A stretch of 64,000 nt of DNA from Ancylomarina sp. DW003 (lineage in GTDB: Bacteria > Bacteroidota > Bacteroidia > Bacteroidales > Marinifilaceae): NCBI RefSeq assembly GCF_029029505.1, contig NZ_JAKJSD010000005.1:1-64000 (forward strand), written 5' to 3'. The notes beneath the pieces were generated by a model. The model made no database searches and had not been told where the DNA came from. It saw nothing but the letters and a program-made list of their open reading frames with translations. Of the stretch, positions 53,696 through 62,992 are shown piece after piece (position 1 is the first letter of the stretch; the number at the start of each line of letters is the position of its first letter). The position numbers were made by a program, and so were the translations under genes.

Positions 53696-53723
53696 ATATT
53701 TGATGCAATTTGACACCAAATAT
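53696..53723. promoter_or_regulatory. Symmetric element between OsmC and Crp/Fnr genes
   Basis: Perfect 7-bp arms ATATTTG (53696-53702) and CAAATAT (53717-53723) around a 14-base centre. It lies 93-120 bases upstream of the OsmC start and 33-60 upstream of the Crp/Fnr start. A binding site for the neighbouring Crp/Fnr regulator is an obvious guess. Confidence 0.4.
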
Positions 53724-53755
53724 TGAGGCTTTTTTAAACCAGACAAATTCCAGTA

Positions 53756-54454
53756 ATGAATTTAGAATATCTAACTGATGGGTATTGCTCCGATCATCAA
53801 CCGATTAGCGCAAAAGATTGTTTTGAATCTCTTACACCACACCAAAAAGATTTGGTGGAAAAATCCACCACCCGGCTCCAGTTTACAAAAGGAGAAACCA
53901 TCATTAAACAAGGTTTTGTAGCCTCACACATCCTTTATATCGAAAAAGGACTAGCCAAACTTGATGTAACAAACGATTCGAAACTTTCTACCTTAAAACT
54001 ATTGAGTAATGATTCGTTTGTAGGTATCATGTGCAGTTTTGCTTGCAAAAGTCTCGACTTTTCAGCCGTTGCATTGGAAGACACAACCATACGAATGATC
54101 AATATGGATCTCTTTTTAAGTCTGGTTAAAGAAAATGGTGAATTTGCTCTTAAACTCATGCGTCACATGTCATCGCTCACCAATGATATTATGCACCGAA
54201 CAAGTCGTATAGCTGGTAAAAATGTTGAAGGATCTTTAGCCATGATTCTAAACGAATTTAAAGAAATTTACAAGAGTAATACTTTTACTTTGCCCGTTAC
54301 ACGTGTGGGATTAGCTTCTTTGGCTGGTTGTTCAAAAGAGAGTACCATAAACACACTAACTAAATTTCATAACGACGGTATTATTGAACTTAAAGATAAA
54401 GGCATCTCTATTATTAAAGCAGAAAGCCTTGAGCTTATCATTAAAAATGGCTAA
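53756..54454 (+). CDS. Crp/Fnr family transcriptional regulator
   Basis: A 232-residue regulator. The cyclic-nucleotide-binding-like beta barrel (TKGETIIKQGFVASHILYIEKGLAKLDV) is followed by the long helix and the C-terminal winged HTH (LPVTRVGLASLAGCSKESTINTLTKFHNDGIIELKDKGISII). The N-terminus has one early cysteine (YC at residues 10-11) but not the Fnr iron-sulfur cluster pattern. It may sense redox or another signal and control the divergent OsmC gene. Confidence 0.88.
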   Translation: MNLEYLTDGYCSDHQPISAKDCFESLTPHQKDLVEKSTTRLQFTKGETIIKQGFVASHILYIEKGLAKLDVTNDSKLSTLKLLSNDSFVGIMCSFACKSLDFSAVALEDTTIRMINMDLFLSLVKENGEFALKLMRHMSSLTNDIMHRTSRIAGKNVEGSLAMILNEFKEIYKSNTFTLPVTRVGLASLAGCSKESTINTLTKFHNDGIIELKDKGISIIKAESLELIIKNG

Positions 54455-54468
54455 GTCATAATTCTAAA

Positions 54469-54683
54469 CAAGGCTTGTTCATAAAACATACAATAACTAA
54501 ACACCCCTCTGTCCTTCGGACATCTCCCCTAAAAAGGGAGATACTTCAACAGGATATCGAATAGATATTCTAAGCTTATAATAATAATCTTTCCCTTTTA
54601 GGGAAATGTCGGCAGACAAAGGGTGTATTTGATTAGGAAATAAGACAGTTTGCTACTTACATAAATTTTATGAACAAGCCCTG
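54469..54683. mobile_element. MITE-like palindromic element with 10-bp target duplication
   Basis: A 215-base element with no gene. Terminal inverted repeats GGCTTGTTCATAAAA (54472-54486) and TTTTATGAACAAGCC (54666-54680) are perfect over 15 bp and extend further with one mismatch. Inner inverted repeats around ACACCC, TGTC, GGACAT and CTCCC/GGGAG (54500-54540) match ones at 54590-54626. Flanking it are identical 10-base direct repeats TAATTCTAAA at 54459-54468 and 54684-54693, as left by transposition. It is non-autonomous. The source transposase is unknown. Confidence 0.75.
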
Positions 54684-54760
54684 TAATTCTAAAATTAGGA
54701 CTTATAAATTATGAGTTTTTACATGTTAGTTTAAAACCTGCAATCATAAATTTGTTCTGT

Positions 54761-55972
54761 TTATTTCAACTGAGCTGCCAAAAATCCGGTAGACCATGCG
54801 GCTTGTAAGTTATAACCTCCGGTAATAGCATCGATATCCAACACCTCACCTGCAAAATAGAGATGCTTGCATTTCTTCGATTGCATACTTGCCATATCGA
54901 CACTTTTCAGACTCACACCGCCACAGGTAACAAACTCATCTCTAAAGGTGGTTTTACCCTTTACGGCATACTCATCATTGGTTAATAGATTCAGCAGTTT
55001 ATTTATGCCTTTCTTCCCCAGTTCACCCCATCGTTTTTGTGGCGATAAATCTCCTTTTTCCAATAGGAATTGCCAAAGTCTATCAGGTAGAGCGTAAGGT
55101 CTATAATTGGCTAGAATTTTATTCGTATTCTCCTTAATAATCTGATTCAAATTGGCTACAACGTCCTCATTTGAGTTCTGATTCACCCAATTCACCAGAA
55201 TATTAAACTTATAATCCTTTTCACTTAACAACCTGGCTCCAAAAGCCGACAGCTTAAGAATTGCCGGCCCACTCATTCCCCAATGCGTGAGAAGTAATGG
55301 TCCCTCCGATTTCAACTTTGTTCCCGCAAGCGAAACTTGTGCATTCTCTACAACAATTCCCATCAACTTTGTAACAGCTTCGTTGGGCATATTAAACGTG
55401 AATAAGGAAGGTACCGGATCTTCAATTTTATGGTTTAATGACTCTAACCATTCCAAACCACTACGCTTAGGTGAACCTCCTGTTGTTACAATGAGCTTAT
55501 CAAAGCTTCCCGAAACAACATCATTTTTATCAAAATCGAGTTCAAATTGCTCATCAACAGGCTTAATAGACTTTACCGCTAATCCGACTTGAATTTCGAC
55601 ACCAAGTCGTTTACACGCCTTCAAAAAGCAATCGATAATACTCTGAGAATCTTGTGAGACAGGAAAAATACAATTATCATCCTGAGTAATGAGAGCTACG
55701 CCCCTGGATTCGAACCATTCAACACAATCGCGATTATTAAAAAGACGAAAGGCTTTCTTCAAGCTTCTGCCCCCGCGAGGATAAGCCAGAAAAAGATCTT
55801 TAGGCTCACAGGCATTGGTCAGATTACATCTGCCGCCACCTGAAACCTTCACTTTGGATAAAAGCTGTCTCGATTTCTCAATGATTACAACCTTAGCTTC
55901 CGGATAATTTTCTTTAACAGCTATGGCTGCAAAGAAACCTGCTGCTCCTCCCCCAATTATGCCTACTCTCAT
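54761..55972 (-). CDS. HI0933/BaiN family FAD-dependent oxidoreductase
   Basis: A 403-residue flavoprotein. The N-terminal FAD site is VGIIGGGAAGFFAAIAVKENYPEAKVVIIEK, followed by LLSKVKVSGGGRCNLTNAC (the family's KVxxSGGGRCNxTN motif). KLIVTTGGSPKRSG and the C-terminal TCGGVSLKSVD, LYFAGEVLDIDAITGGYNLQAAWSTG complete it. Reduction of a C-C double bond or related substrate is known for some members. It is convergent with a Crp/Fnr gene across the MITE, and 17 bases after the U32 peptidase gene ends. Confidence 0.9.
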   Translation of the reverse strand: MRVGIIGGGAAGFFAAIAVKENYPEAKVVIIEKSRQLLSKVKVSGGGRCNLTNACEPKDLFLAYPRGGRSLKKAFRLFNNRDCVEWFESRGVALITQDDNCIFPVSQDSQSIIDCFLKACKRLGVEIQVGLAVKSIKPVDEQFELDFDKNDVVSGSFDKLIVTTGGSPKRSGLEWLESLNHKIEDPVPSLFTFNMPNEAVTKLMGIVVENAQVSLAGTKLKSEGPLLLTHWGMSGPAILKLSAFGARLLSEKDYKFNILVNWVNQNSNEDVVANLNQIIKENTNKILANYRPYALPDRLWQFLLEKGDLSPQKRWGELGKKGINKLLNLLTNDEYAVKGKTTFRDEFVTCGGVSLKSVDMASMQSKKCKHLYFAGEVLDIDAITGGYNLQAAWSTGFLAAQLK

Positions 55973-55989
55973 ATTAGTTATTGTATTTT

Positions 55990-58227
55990 CTAGATTCCTT
56001 TTTTATACTGGTCGCAAGTTGTTGAAAGTATGAATTCTTGCAAGCTCTTTCCAGATTCAACTTCACGATCAATCACAGATTTAAACAGTTGAATTAATTC
56101 TACCTTATCTAATTTAATATCAGTGCCTGTTTCAATAGCCCTCAAATCGATCATGTAATTCGAGAATTTTTGAGCTAGCTCTTCAACAATTGCTGTATTG
56201 AGGAAATTCTTGTCATTATAAAGCTTGTGGTAATTTCCCCTACTCTTTTCGATAAAGAAATTAGTGTCTTTCAGATTCGTAATAATTGTTGCCTTATTGC
56301 AATTCTGAATGCAAGTATCGTCCACCCGATTCTTTTCGCAACCCGTCACCTGATGAAACAAACACTGTCTGCTCGTCATTAATTCAATGGGATGATAGAT
56401 ACTGTAATGCAGATCAAATCTCTCTGGACATCTAATCTGCTTAATCTGATTGCGATTTAATTCATTGGATATAAAAGCGCCTGAGCAATTGAATTCCTCT
56501 TTCAGGCACAAAAGGCTGTAAGAATTGGTCAAATTAAGCTGAGGGCCTGCAACCCACTTAATCCCTCTTTGCTTTGCTTCATAGGCTATCCCCGTATTAT
56601 TGCTTACAATCTTAGCTGGTTTTAAATCGCTCAGAAAGTCTACTGCCAGCTGATAGGCTTCTCCAATGATTACCGAAGGAAACCAAGGAATCAGACTTCT
56701 ATTCTTTCTGAATAGATCAAGATATTCATCTTGTTTACCTTCCAAACTATTCGGCAGTTGAAAATAAACATCAATACAATCTTCGTTGCAAAAAGAAAGC
56801 TCATCGGGCGATGCGATCAGGACTGAAAGTTTTGGCTTTTCGCTAAACAAAACTGATTTTTCCAACTTAGGCAATTGAACAGCCTCTACCTGTTCTTTTG
56901 AATCGTTCAGGATGAACAGAAGACGTTTTTTTAAAGCCGTTAAGGCCTTAAAAGGGATAAATAAATCTCCATCTAAACCAGTCATATTTAGTTCTTCGAT
57001 AAAATAAGCTGTATCGTTTATAGCTTTAAAACGCTTAAGAAGCATAGCCTGATTAAGTGCCTCGCTCCCTTTTTTCACAAGTGCCGTTTCCGAAAACAGT
57101 TCAAAAGAACCTCCTTCAGTCTCAATGCTTAATTTCAATTTGTCGCCACACTTTCCGTACAGATGAATGCTTAAGGGTATTTTATTGGCATTTAACTCTT
57201 TAATCTTTTTCTCTACAGAGCGTTTCATATCCTCCTTCTCTGCATATAAAGCTAAGTGAGCTTTTTCCAACTGATCGGCATTAGCTCGTGGATTTAAAGC
57301 AGAAAGGTGTTGAATGGAATGATCGCGCGGGTTATCTATGAACATGTCATTTTTGATATCCCCTTTCAAAAACGTATTGGAAAAATCACGATTAAACACC
57401 TTATACAAGGCAGAGTTATCTGGTTTCTGATTCGTGAACAAAGTCTGAATGTTCTTCTTCCAAGTATTAACAACCGTATATACATAGTCAGCCTTCTTAA
57501 TTCGGCCTTCAATTTTTAAGGAATACACACCAGCCTCATACAGGGCTTTAAGATCGTAAAAGGCAGAATTATCTTTAAGATTTAAAGGATAATTTTTTCC
57601 CTCCGGGGTTTTTAAGTATCGATCCCGGCAAGGCTGACTGCATCGGCCACGGTTGCCCGAATTTCCACCATATACCGAACTGATATAACAAAGTCCTGAA
57701 AAAGAAATACAATTGGAACCATGAACAAACACCTCAGTTAAAACCTGATTTTTATGCCCATAAGTTGCCAGGTCTTTTATCTCAGATAAATTAAGTTCTC
57801 TTGATAGGTTTACACGAGAAACTGATTGTTCGCTCAGGAACTTAATTTGCCCCTTATTATGCGTCGTCATCTGCGTAGAAGCATGAATATCAAATCCTTT
57901 AAAATGCTTGTTCAACAAATACAGCATGCCCAAATCCTGAACAATTAGTCCATCAACTGAGGTATTAATCAGCTTGTTTAATAAATCGATTAAAGCGGGA
58001 ATTTCATTCTCAACAATCAGAATATTCAGCGTCATAAAAATCTCACAATCGTGTTGATGTGCCAAGCGTAAAATCCCCTGCAAATTATCCAAGCTGATAT
58101 TGGCAGCTCGGTTTCTGGCATTAAACTTATCTAAACCACAATATATGGCATTGGCTCCGGCAAGTATCGCTGCTTTTATGGCATCAATATCTCCTCCTGG
58201 CGCTAATAATTCTATTTTTCTATTCAA
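55990..58227 (-). CDS. Peptidase U32 family protein
   Basis: A 745-residue protein. The U32 catalytic half starts KIELLAPGGDIDAIKAAILAGANAIYCGLDKFNARNRAANIS. It has DIHASTQMTTHNKGQIKFL, then the U32 signature EVFVHGSNCISFSGLCYISS and RGRCSQPCR with the conserved cysteine cluster. The C-terminal half contains further cysteines (CLFHQVTGCEKNRVDDTC). RlhA and related U32 members act in tRNA/rRNA hydroxylation or collagenolytic roles, so the true activity may be RNA modification. The flavoprotein gene follows on the same strand. Confidence 0.9.
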   Translation of the reverse strand: MNRKIELLAPGGDIDAIKAAILAGANAIYCGLDKFNARNRAANISLDNLQGILRLAHQHDCEIFMTLNILIVENEIPALIDLLNKLINTSVDGLIVQDLGMLYLLNKHFKGFDIHASTQMTTHNKGQIKFLSEQSVSRVNLSRELNLSEIKDLATYGHKNQVLTEVFVHGSNCISFSGLCYISSVYGGNSGNRGRCSQPCRDRYLKTPEGKNYPLNLKDNSAFYDLKALYEAGVYSLKIEGRIKKADYVYTVVNTWKKNIQTLFTNQKPDNSALYKVFNRDFSNTFLKGDIKNDMFIDNPRDHSIQHLSALNPRANADQLEKAHLALYAEKEDMKRSVEKKIKELNANKIPLSIHLYGKCGDKLKLSIETEGGSFELFSETALVKKGSEALNQAMLLKRFKAINDTAYFIEELNMTGLDGDLFIPFKALTALKKRLLFILNDSKEQVEAVQLPKLEKSVLFSEKPKLSVLIASPDELSFCNEDCIDVYFQLPNSLEGKQDEYLDLFRKNRSLIPWFPSVIIGEAYQLAVDFLSDLKPAKIVSNNTGIAYEAKQRGIKWVAGPQLNLTNSYSLLCLKEEFNCSGAFISNELNRNQIKQIRCPERFDLHYSIYHPIELMTSRQCLFHQVTGCEKNRVDDTCIQNCNKATIITNLKDTNFFIEKSRGNYHKLYNDKNFLNTAIVEELAQKFSNYMIDLRAIETGTDIKLDKVELIQLFKSVIDREVESGKSLQEFILSTTCDQYKKGI

Positions 58228-58358
58228 AACTTATAGTATGATAGTCTCATTTGAGGAATTCTCATTCTAGATTAATTGAAGCAAAAGTAAAGCAATTAAT
58301 CTGGTTTTAGGTAAATGAAAATTAAAAATAGAGGTAAAAACGGGAAAAGAAAATATAG

Positions 58359-59624
58359 TTAACAAGTCTTATTCTTCAAAGTAAAGATGAAGTTGGATCC
58401 CAACCCGACTGCACTTTCAACCCATATCTGTCCATCGTGTTTTTCAACAAAATCTTTACAAAGGATAAGACCTAAGCCCGTGCCTTGTTCATCTTGAGTT
58501 CCCTCTGTTGTATATTTTTCATCAATTCTGAAAAGTTTATCAATAACATCACTGGAAATACCGACACCAGTGTCGCTCACAATAACTTTGAGGTGATGAG
58601 CAAGTTGTTCTGCTCTAATAATTATTTTCCCTTGTGGATGAGTAAATTTAATTGCATTTGAAATGAGATTTCTTAAAACTGTAAATATCATTGATTTATC
58701 AACACACACCGGTAACTTAGAATCAATGTTAATTTTTATATCAATACCTTTTACATTTGCAATATTGGAATAAACATGAACTGTTTTCTTTATAAGTTCA
58801 CACATATCAAGTTCCACTGGCTTATAAATCAATCTTCCTGTTTGCGATCTAGCCCAATCCATCAAATTGGTTAATAAATCAAGAGCTGTATTAGACGAAT
58901 CCAGTACTATCTCAGCATAATGTTCTACCGCCTCTGAATTCTTTAATTTTATCTCATCAATCAAAAGTTTAGAAAAGCCAACAATAGCATTAAATGGGCT
59001 TTTTAAATCGTGAGCAATTATTGAGAAAAATTTATCCTTCTCTGCATTTACCAATTGAAGTTCTCTATTCTTCTCTTGAATCTCTTGTTGCTCTTTTTTC
59101 CGCTTCGTAATATCAAAGCAAACACCAGTCCATATCACATCACCATTGGGCAATAAACGAAGTGTAGATTCAAAATGTCCCCAAATAATCTGATTTCTCA
59201 CAATCAATCTGCCCTCCCAAATAAATGGAGTAAGATCTCTATCTGATTCTATATTCTTTTGAATGAAACTTTCCTTATCCGTCTCAAAAATCAGATCATT
59301 TATTATAGCCGGGTTTTTCTGAAATTTCTCCAGATCAAGATTAAGAATCTCACAAAATCGTGTATTTGCAAACTCCACCTTATAAGGTACATCTGTTAAG
59401 CTCCTCCATTTATCTTCGTTAAATCTTTTGGTATTTAAAACACGTAAGCGATACACACCCGTGGGTTGAGAATTTGCCAAATCAAGATACAATTGTCGCT
59501 CCTCTTCTAAAGCATCCTCAATTTGTCGGTGAGTCTCTTCTATCGAATCAATTACAGATTGATCTATATCAGCTTTTGCCAATACCTCCAATGCATGCTC
59601 TTTCGATTTAGATTCCAACACCAT
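58359..59624 (-). CDS. PAS-domain sensor histidine kinase
   Basis: A 421-residue cytosolic kinase (no transmembrane segment). A PAS-like domain spans about 55-175 (VYRLRVLNTKRFNEDKW...WTGVCFDITKRKK). A helix connects to the H box FFSIIAHDLKSPFNAIVGFSKLL (H205) and the ATPase boxes NLISNAIKFT, DTGVGIS and GTGLGLILCKDF. The start ATG 59624 is used; a TTG at 59633 is possible. No response regulator is adjacent, so its partner is elsewhere. Confidence 0.9.
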   Translation of the reverse strand: MVLESKSKEHALEVLAKADIDQSVIDSIEETHRQIEDALEEERQLYLDLANSQPTGVYRLRVLNTKRFNEDKWRSLTDVPYKVEFANTRFCEILNLDLEKFQKNPAIINDLIFETDKESFIQKNIESDRDLTPFIWEGRLIVRNQIIWGHFESTLRLLPNGDVIWTGVCFDITKRKKEQQEIQEKNRELQLVNAEKDKFFSIIAHDLKSPFNAIVGFSKLLIDEIKLKNSEAVEHYAEIVLDSSNTALDLLTNLMDWARSQTGRLIYKPVELDMCELIKKTVHVYSNIANVKGIDIKINIDSKLPVCVDKSMIFTVLRNLISNAIKFTHPQGKIIIRAEQLAHHLKVIVSDTGVGISSDVIDKLFRIDEKYTTEGTQDEQGTGLGLILCKDFVEKHDGQIWVESAVGLGSNFIFTLKNKTC

Positions 59625-60096
59625 AAATTCCAAATTACTTACCTAAACTAGTTAAGACAAATACACGCCCAATTCGACACTATTAAATATAACACTTAAG
59701 TCCACCAATAGCAAGATTAAATGAAGGTTGGTCTGACAACTTATCATTAAACAGTATAACCATAACGAATGATCATTCTATATTATTGTTGATCAAAAAA
59801 TCTAATTAGAATATGTATTTTTTAACACTCCTATACGGACAACAATAATTTAAAATCTTAATCTGATTTCAATGCTCAAGTCCAAATAAAACATAGACAG
59901 ATATTTACACCGTGCCCAATTTAAGTCCTAATATTGACAAACTCTCTTCTATTTTAAACAAGTTATATCAATATTATGAGACTGATAATTCAATGTCAAA
60001 TAATTTAATTAAACACAAAATACGGTCTTCAAATTCGATAAAACCATAATATTTAGACTGAATTAAAATAATTTACGTTTTCTGTATAACTCCTTT
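59625..60096. other. Intergenic without a gene
   Basis: 472 AT-rich bases between the histidine kinase and the HrpB relic. It contains a 12-bp perfect palindrome GAATGATCATTC (59767-59778) and nothing else that I can support. Confidence 0.6.
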
Positions 60097-60420
60097 CTAT
60101 CGCTTTCTTTTCGCACTTCTTATGGCTTCCGCTTGATATGGATTTTCCGGCCAATAATGCTTAGCATATCGAATTCGTAATTCCTTTCTTACTTCAAAGT
60201 AAGTGTTCTCCCAAAAGTTAGGCAAATCGGAGGTTATTTGTATAGGGCGTGATGCTGGTGATAGCAAGTGCATTAGAACTGAGAGTTTTCCTTTATTCAC
60301 AGTGGGGTTTTCGAGTAAACCAAAAACTTCCTGAATACGAACAGCCAACACTGGTGAACCACCATTGGCTTGATATTGCAATCGAATTTTCGAACCACCA
60401 GGTACTACAAAAAGTAAAAA
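60097..60420 (-). pseudogene. C-terminal relic of ATP-dependent helicase HrpB
   Basis: The minus-strand frame encodes FVVPGGSKIRLQYQANGGSPVLAVRIQEVFG, TVNKGKLSVLMHLLSPASRPIQITSDL and PNFWENTYFEVRKELRIRYAKHYWPENP. This is the conserved C-terminus of HrpB (LLSPAGRP.Q.T.DL.GFW...Y..VRKELRGRYPKH.WPEDP). Upstream it runs into a stop with no start codon, and the ~700-residue helicase core is missing. It is a relic about 105 codons long. The intact gene, if any, is not in this window. Confidence 0.85.
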
Positions 60421-60730
60421 TATTGAAGAAATAACAAACTAGCTGAAAGGCCTAAATCTGTTGATTTATTTGGCTATAGAAGCTCTAATTTATACAGCAG
60501 ACTTGCAGTTCTAGCTACAGGAATACAAACCTAACCAAGGCATTTCTTATGACAACTAAAAAAACATCTCTCAACACTCCAAGCAAGAGCTCACCTACTT
60601 TTCATAAGCGATCAAATCCTACCATTTACCATACTTACTATAATTTTATATTAAATTTTACAATAATCATAAACAATGTTAACTATTAATTTGTAAATTC
60701 ACGAGCTGTAATAATCAAACTCATGCAAAA

Positions 60731-60886
60731 TTGAGAACATATTTACCTTACATTCAAACTATTTTAGGTCATGAACCGAATAATACAACAGAGATTTACA
60801 CCCATATAAGTAAAAAACATCTTGCAAAAACAAAAAGTTCACCAGTTACAACCTTAATTATAAAGATCAGAATAACAAATACTTAA
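60731..60886 (+). pseudogene. C-terminal relic of a tyrosine recombinase (integrase)
   Basis: The plus strand encodes LRTYLPYIQTILGHEPNNTTEIYTHISKKHLAKTKS before drifting into unrelated residues and a stop. LGH..., TTEIYTHIS with the nucleophilic tyrosine is the C-terminal catalytic part of XerD/phage-type integrases. The rest of the enzyme is absent. It marks a past integration event next to the KAS III gene group. Confidence 0.8.
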
Positions 60887-61281
60887 AAATACAATAATAA
60901 ATAAATAACATAAAGTAAACTGTACTTTACCCACTTGTTTTATGTAATTGAAACAGAGCCACAAAGTAATATATAAAGGAGAACCAACACAAGGGATTAA
61001 ACTTTATAATTTGCTCGAAAAAATCGAATAAGTTTACATTTCAATCAGAAAACACAACATTAACATAAGGAAACAGAAAGCAAAATAAACATCCAATAAC
61101 GCTAACATAATGCAAAATAATAAAGTAAAAAAACAAACTCTATACAAATTGATCACACAGTAAATAAAATGCCCCACACCAAAACAATATGATAAATTTT
61201 TCTTGAGATAATTTCAGCAAACCAAAAAGAATCATGGGTGCTGATTAGCAGTTCGAAAGTTTAGTACAATTAATAAACAGT

Positions 61282-61307
61282 AGTAAGCCCATTAAATAGG
61301 GTTTACT
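61282..61307. terminator. Hairpin upstream of the KAS III gene
   Basis: A 9-bp stem (AGTAAGCCC/GGGTTTACT, one wobble) about 100 bases before the KAS III start. It may be a leader hairpin or an old terminator. Confidence 0.4.
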
Positions 61308-61409
61308 GAAAATATATAGGAAATTTAATAGGCTTGCTTATTTGGCGGTTTGATAAGACAACTGTTTTAATCGACCACGAAACTTAGCAAGACCGTAATA
61401 TATAATACT

Positions 61410-62603
61410 ATGAATAAAAATGCAGGATTAATTAGCATGGGCGGATATTTGCCCGGAAAAGATGTTCCAGAAAATAAAATGGACCGTTTTATTAACTTTT
61501 TAGAAACGACTGATTTGCATCCGGATTACATACAAATGATAAAAGAGACCAAACGGATGCCTGGCAAATCTGAATCAAACGAAGAAGGGTGGATAAGTCA
61601 ACCATGGTATGAAGAATGGTTTAACAGGTTACCTGAGAAGAAAAAAGAAGACCCATTTAAGGGCACTGAATTTAGATGTCGTGTCCCTATGGATCCAGTA
61701 TCCGAAAAAAAATCAATGCACCCGCACCCAATGCTTTCATCAGATGCCGAAACAATTGCCGGGTCAATGGCTATTGTTAATAGTGGCATCAATAAAGAAG
61801 ATATTGATTTAGTATTATGTGCAACTTTAGTACCTGACCGTCATGTGCCATTAAATGCCTCATTAGTACAGCATAAAATTGGATTAAATGCAGCGGCATA
61901 TAATGTTGATACTTGTTGTGCATCTTTTGTAACAATGATGGAAGTTGCAATGACGTATGTACGTGCAGGCCTGTATAAAAATGTACTAATAGTAGGTAGT
62001 GCAATTGATTCACACATTACTGACAAATCAAACTATTATAGTGTAAATACGGGCGATGCCGCAGTGGCAGGTATCGTTTCTGAAGTTTCCCCGGAGTACG
62101 GCTACCTGGCATCACATGCAACGAGTCATGGAAGTCGTCATGCAGCTATTGTTTTTCACAAAAGAAAACCGGAAATTCTGATGAAAACTACACAAAGAAC
62201 TTCTTTTGAGGGAGAGTATGTAACTTTTTACGATCAAAGTGCTTGTAAAGAAATAGCAAAAGAAGCCTTGGTTGACATGAACGAAGTAGCGCAAGGTGCA
62301 TTACAAAAATGCAATTTGACATCAAAGGACATTGACTTCCTAGCTGTACATCAACCCGCCACTTGGGCAGCAAAAGCATGGCGTGATGCCATAGGTGTAC
62401 CACCCGCAAAATCGTACGAATCATTTAAAAAATACGGTAACATTGCGTGTTGTGCTGCAGCTACAAATATGTTGGAAGCAATAGAAAAGGGATTAGTGAA
62501 GGTTGACGACAAACTTATGATTGCGTCTTCAGGTGTAGGAGAAAATCATATTGCACTTCTACATACAATTCCGCCTCAATTAATTGAAAACGTAAGAGTA
62601 TGA
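61410..62603 (+). CDS. 3-oxoacyl-ACP synthase III-like ketosynthase
   Basis: A 397-residue thiolase-fold protein. Catalytic Cys170 is in NVDTCCASFVTM, His314 in LAVHQPATW and Asn344 in KYGNIACC, giving the KAS III Cys-His-Asn triad. The N-terminal part has an extra insertion (about residues 30-110). It forms a C-C bond between an acyl-CoA and an acyl carrier protein or similar donor. It overlaps the VOC gene by four bases (ATGA), so they are coupled. It is the first gene after the recombination scar. Confidence 0.87.
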   Translation: MNKNAGLISMGGYLPGKDVPENKMDRFINFLETTDLHPDYIQMIKETKRMPGKSESNEEGWISQPWYEEWFNRLPEKKKEDPFKGTEFRCRVPMDPVSEKKSMHPHPMLSSDAETIAGSMAIVNSGINKEDIDLVLCATLVPDRHVPLNASLVQHKIGLNAAAYNVDTCCASFVTMMEVAMTYVRAGLYKNVLIVGSAIDSHITDKSNYYSVNTGDAAVAGIVSEVSPEYGYLASHATSHGSRHAAIVFHKRKPEILMKTTQRTSFEGEYVTFYDQSACKEIAKEALVDMNEVAQGALQKCNLTSKDIDFLAVHQPATWAAKAWRDAIGVPPAKSYESFKKYGNIACCAAATNMLEAIEKGLVKVDDKLMIASSGVGENHIALLHTIPPQLIENVRV

Positions 62604-62980
62604 TAAAAGATATTGCTCATATAGGAATTACAGTTGCCAATATAAACGAAATTATAGAAGAGCTCGAAATACTAGGAATGCCCTGCACAAGCAGGGCATT
62701 CCATGACGAGATAGGGATGGATATCGCTTTCTGTGGCAAAGGAGAGAGCAGCATTGAATTGGGTGAGAAAAAAAGTAAAGTTGAAAACAGTCCGATATCT
62801 GATAAGCTTGGAGTACATCATATAGCTTTAAAAGTAGAAGATATAGAGAAGTACTACTCTATGATTAAAAGTAGCGATAAATATTCTGTGCAAATGGAAA
62901 TTAAACAAGGCGCACATGGAAGGGTTTTCTTCTTTAGAATTAATAATTGGGATGAAATCCTATTCGAATGCGTAGAATAG
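62600..62980 (+). CDS. VOC-superfamily protein (glyoxalase/epimerase-like)
   Basis: A 126-residue VOC protein: opening DIAHIGITVANINEIIEELE (metal ligand His at 7), LGVHHIALKVEDIEKYY (His) and the ending WDEILFECVE (Glu). This resembles methylmalonyl-CoA epimerase and related metal-dependent isomerases. It begins inside the ketosynthase gene stop. A 12-bp perfect hairpin interrupts its coding sequence at 62675-62702. A role in activating or isomerising an acyl-CoA extender for the synthase is plausible. Confidence 0.82.
   Translation: MIKDIAHIGITVANINEIIEELEILGMPCTSRAFHDEIGMDIAFCGKGESSIELGEKKSKVENSPISDKLGVHHIALKVEDIEKYYSMIKSSDKYSVQMEIKQGAHGRVFFFRINNWDEILFECVE
62675..62702 (+). repeat. 12-bp perfect GC-rich inverted repeat inside the VOC gene
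   Basis: GGAATGCCCTGC, ACAA, GCAGGGCATTCC. It encodes GMPCTSRAF within the protein. It is unusually GC-rich for this region and would form a stable mRNA hairpin about 75 bases into the gene. Confidence 0.7.
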
Positions 62981-62992
62981 TTTTCAATAAAT

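Larger units (their letters stand above)
60421..61409. other. AT-rich junction with a recombinase relic
   Basis: 989 bases between the HrpB relic and the KAS III gene. Apart from the tyrosine-recombinase fragment at 60731-60886 and a hairpin at 61282-61307 there is no gene. It reads as a recombination scar. Confidence 0.6.
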
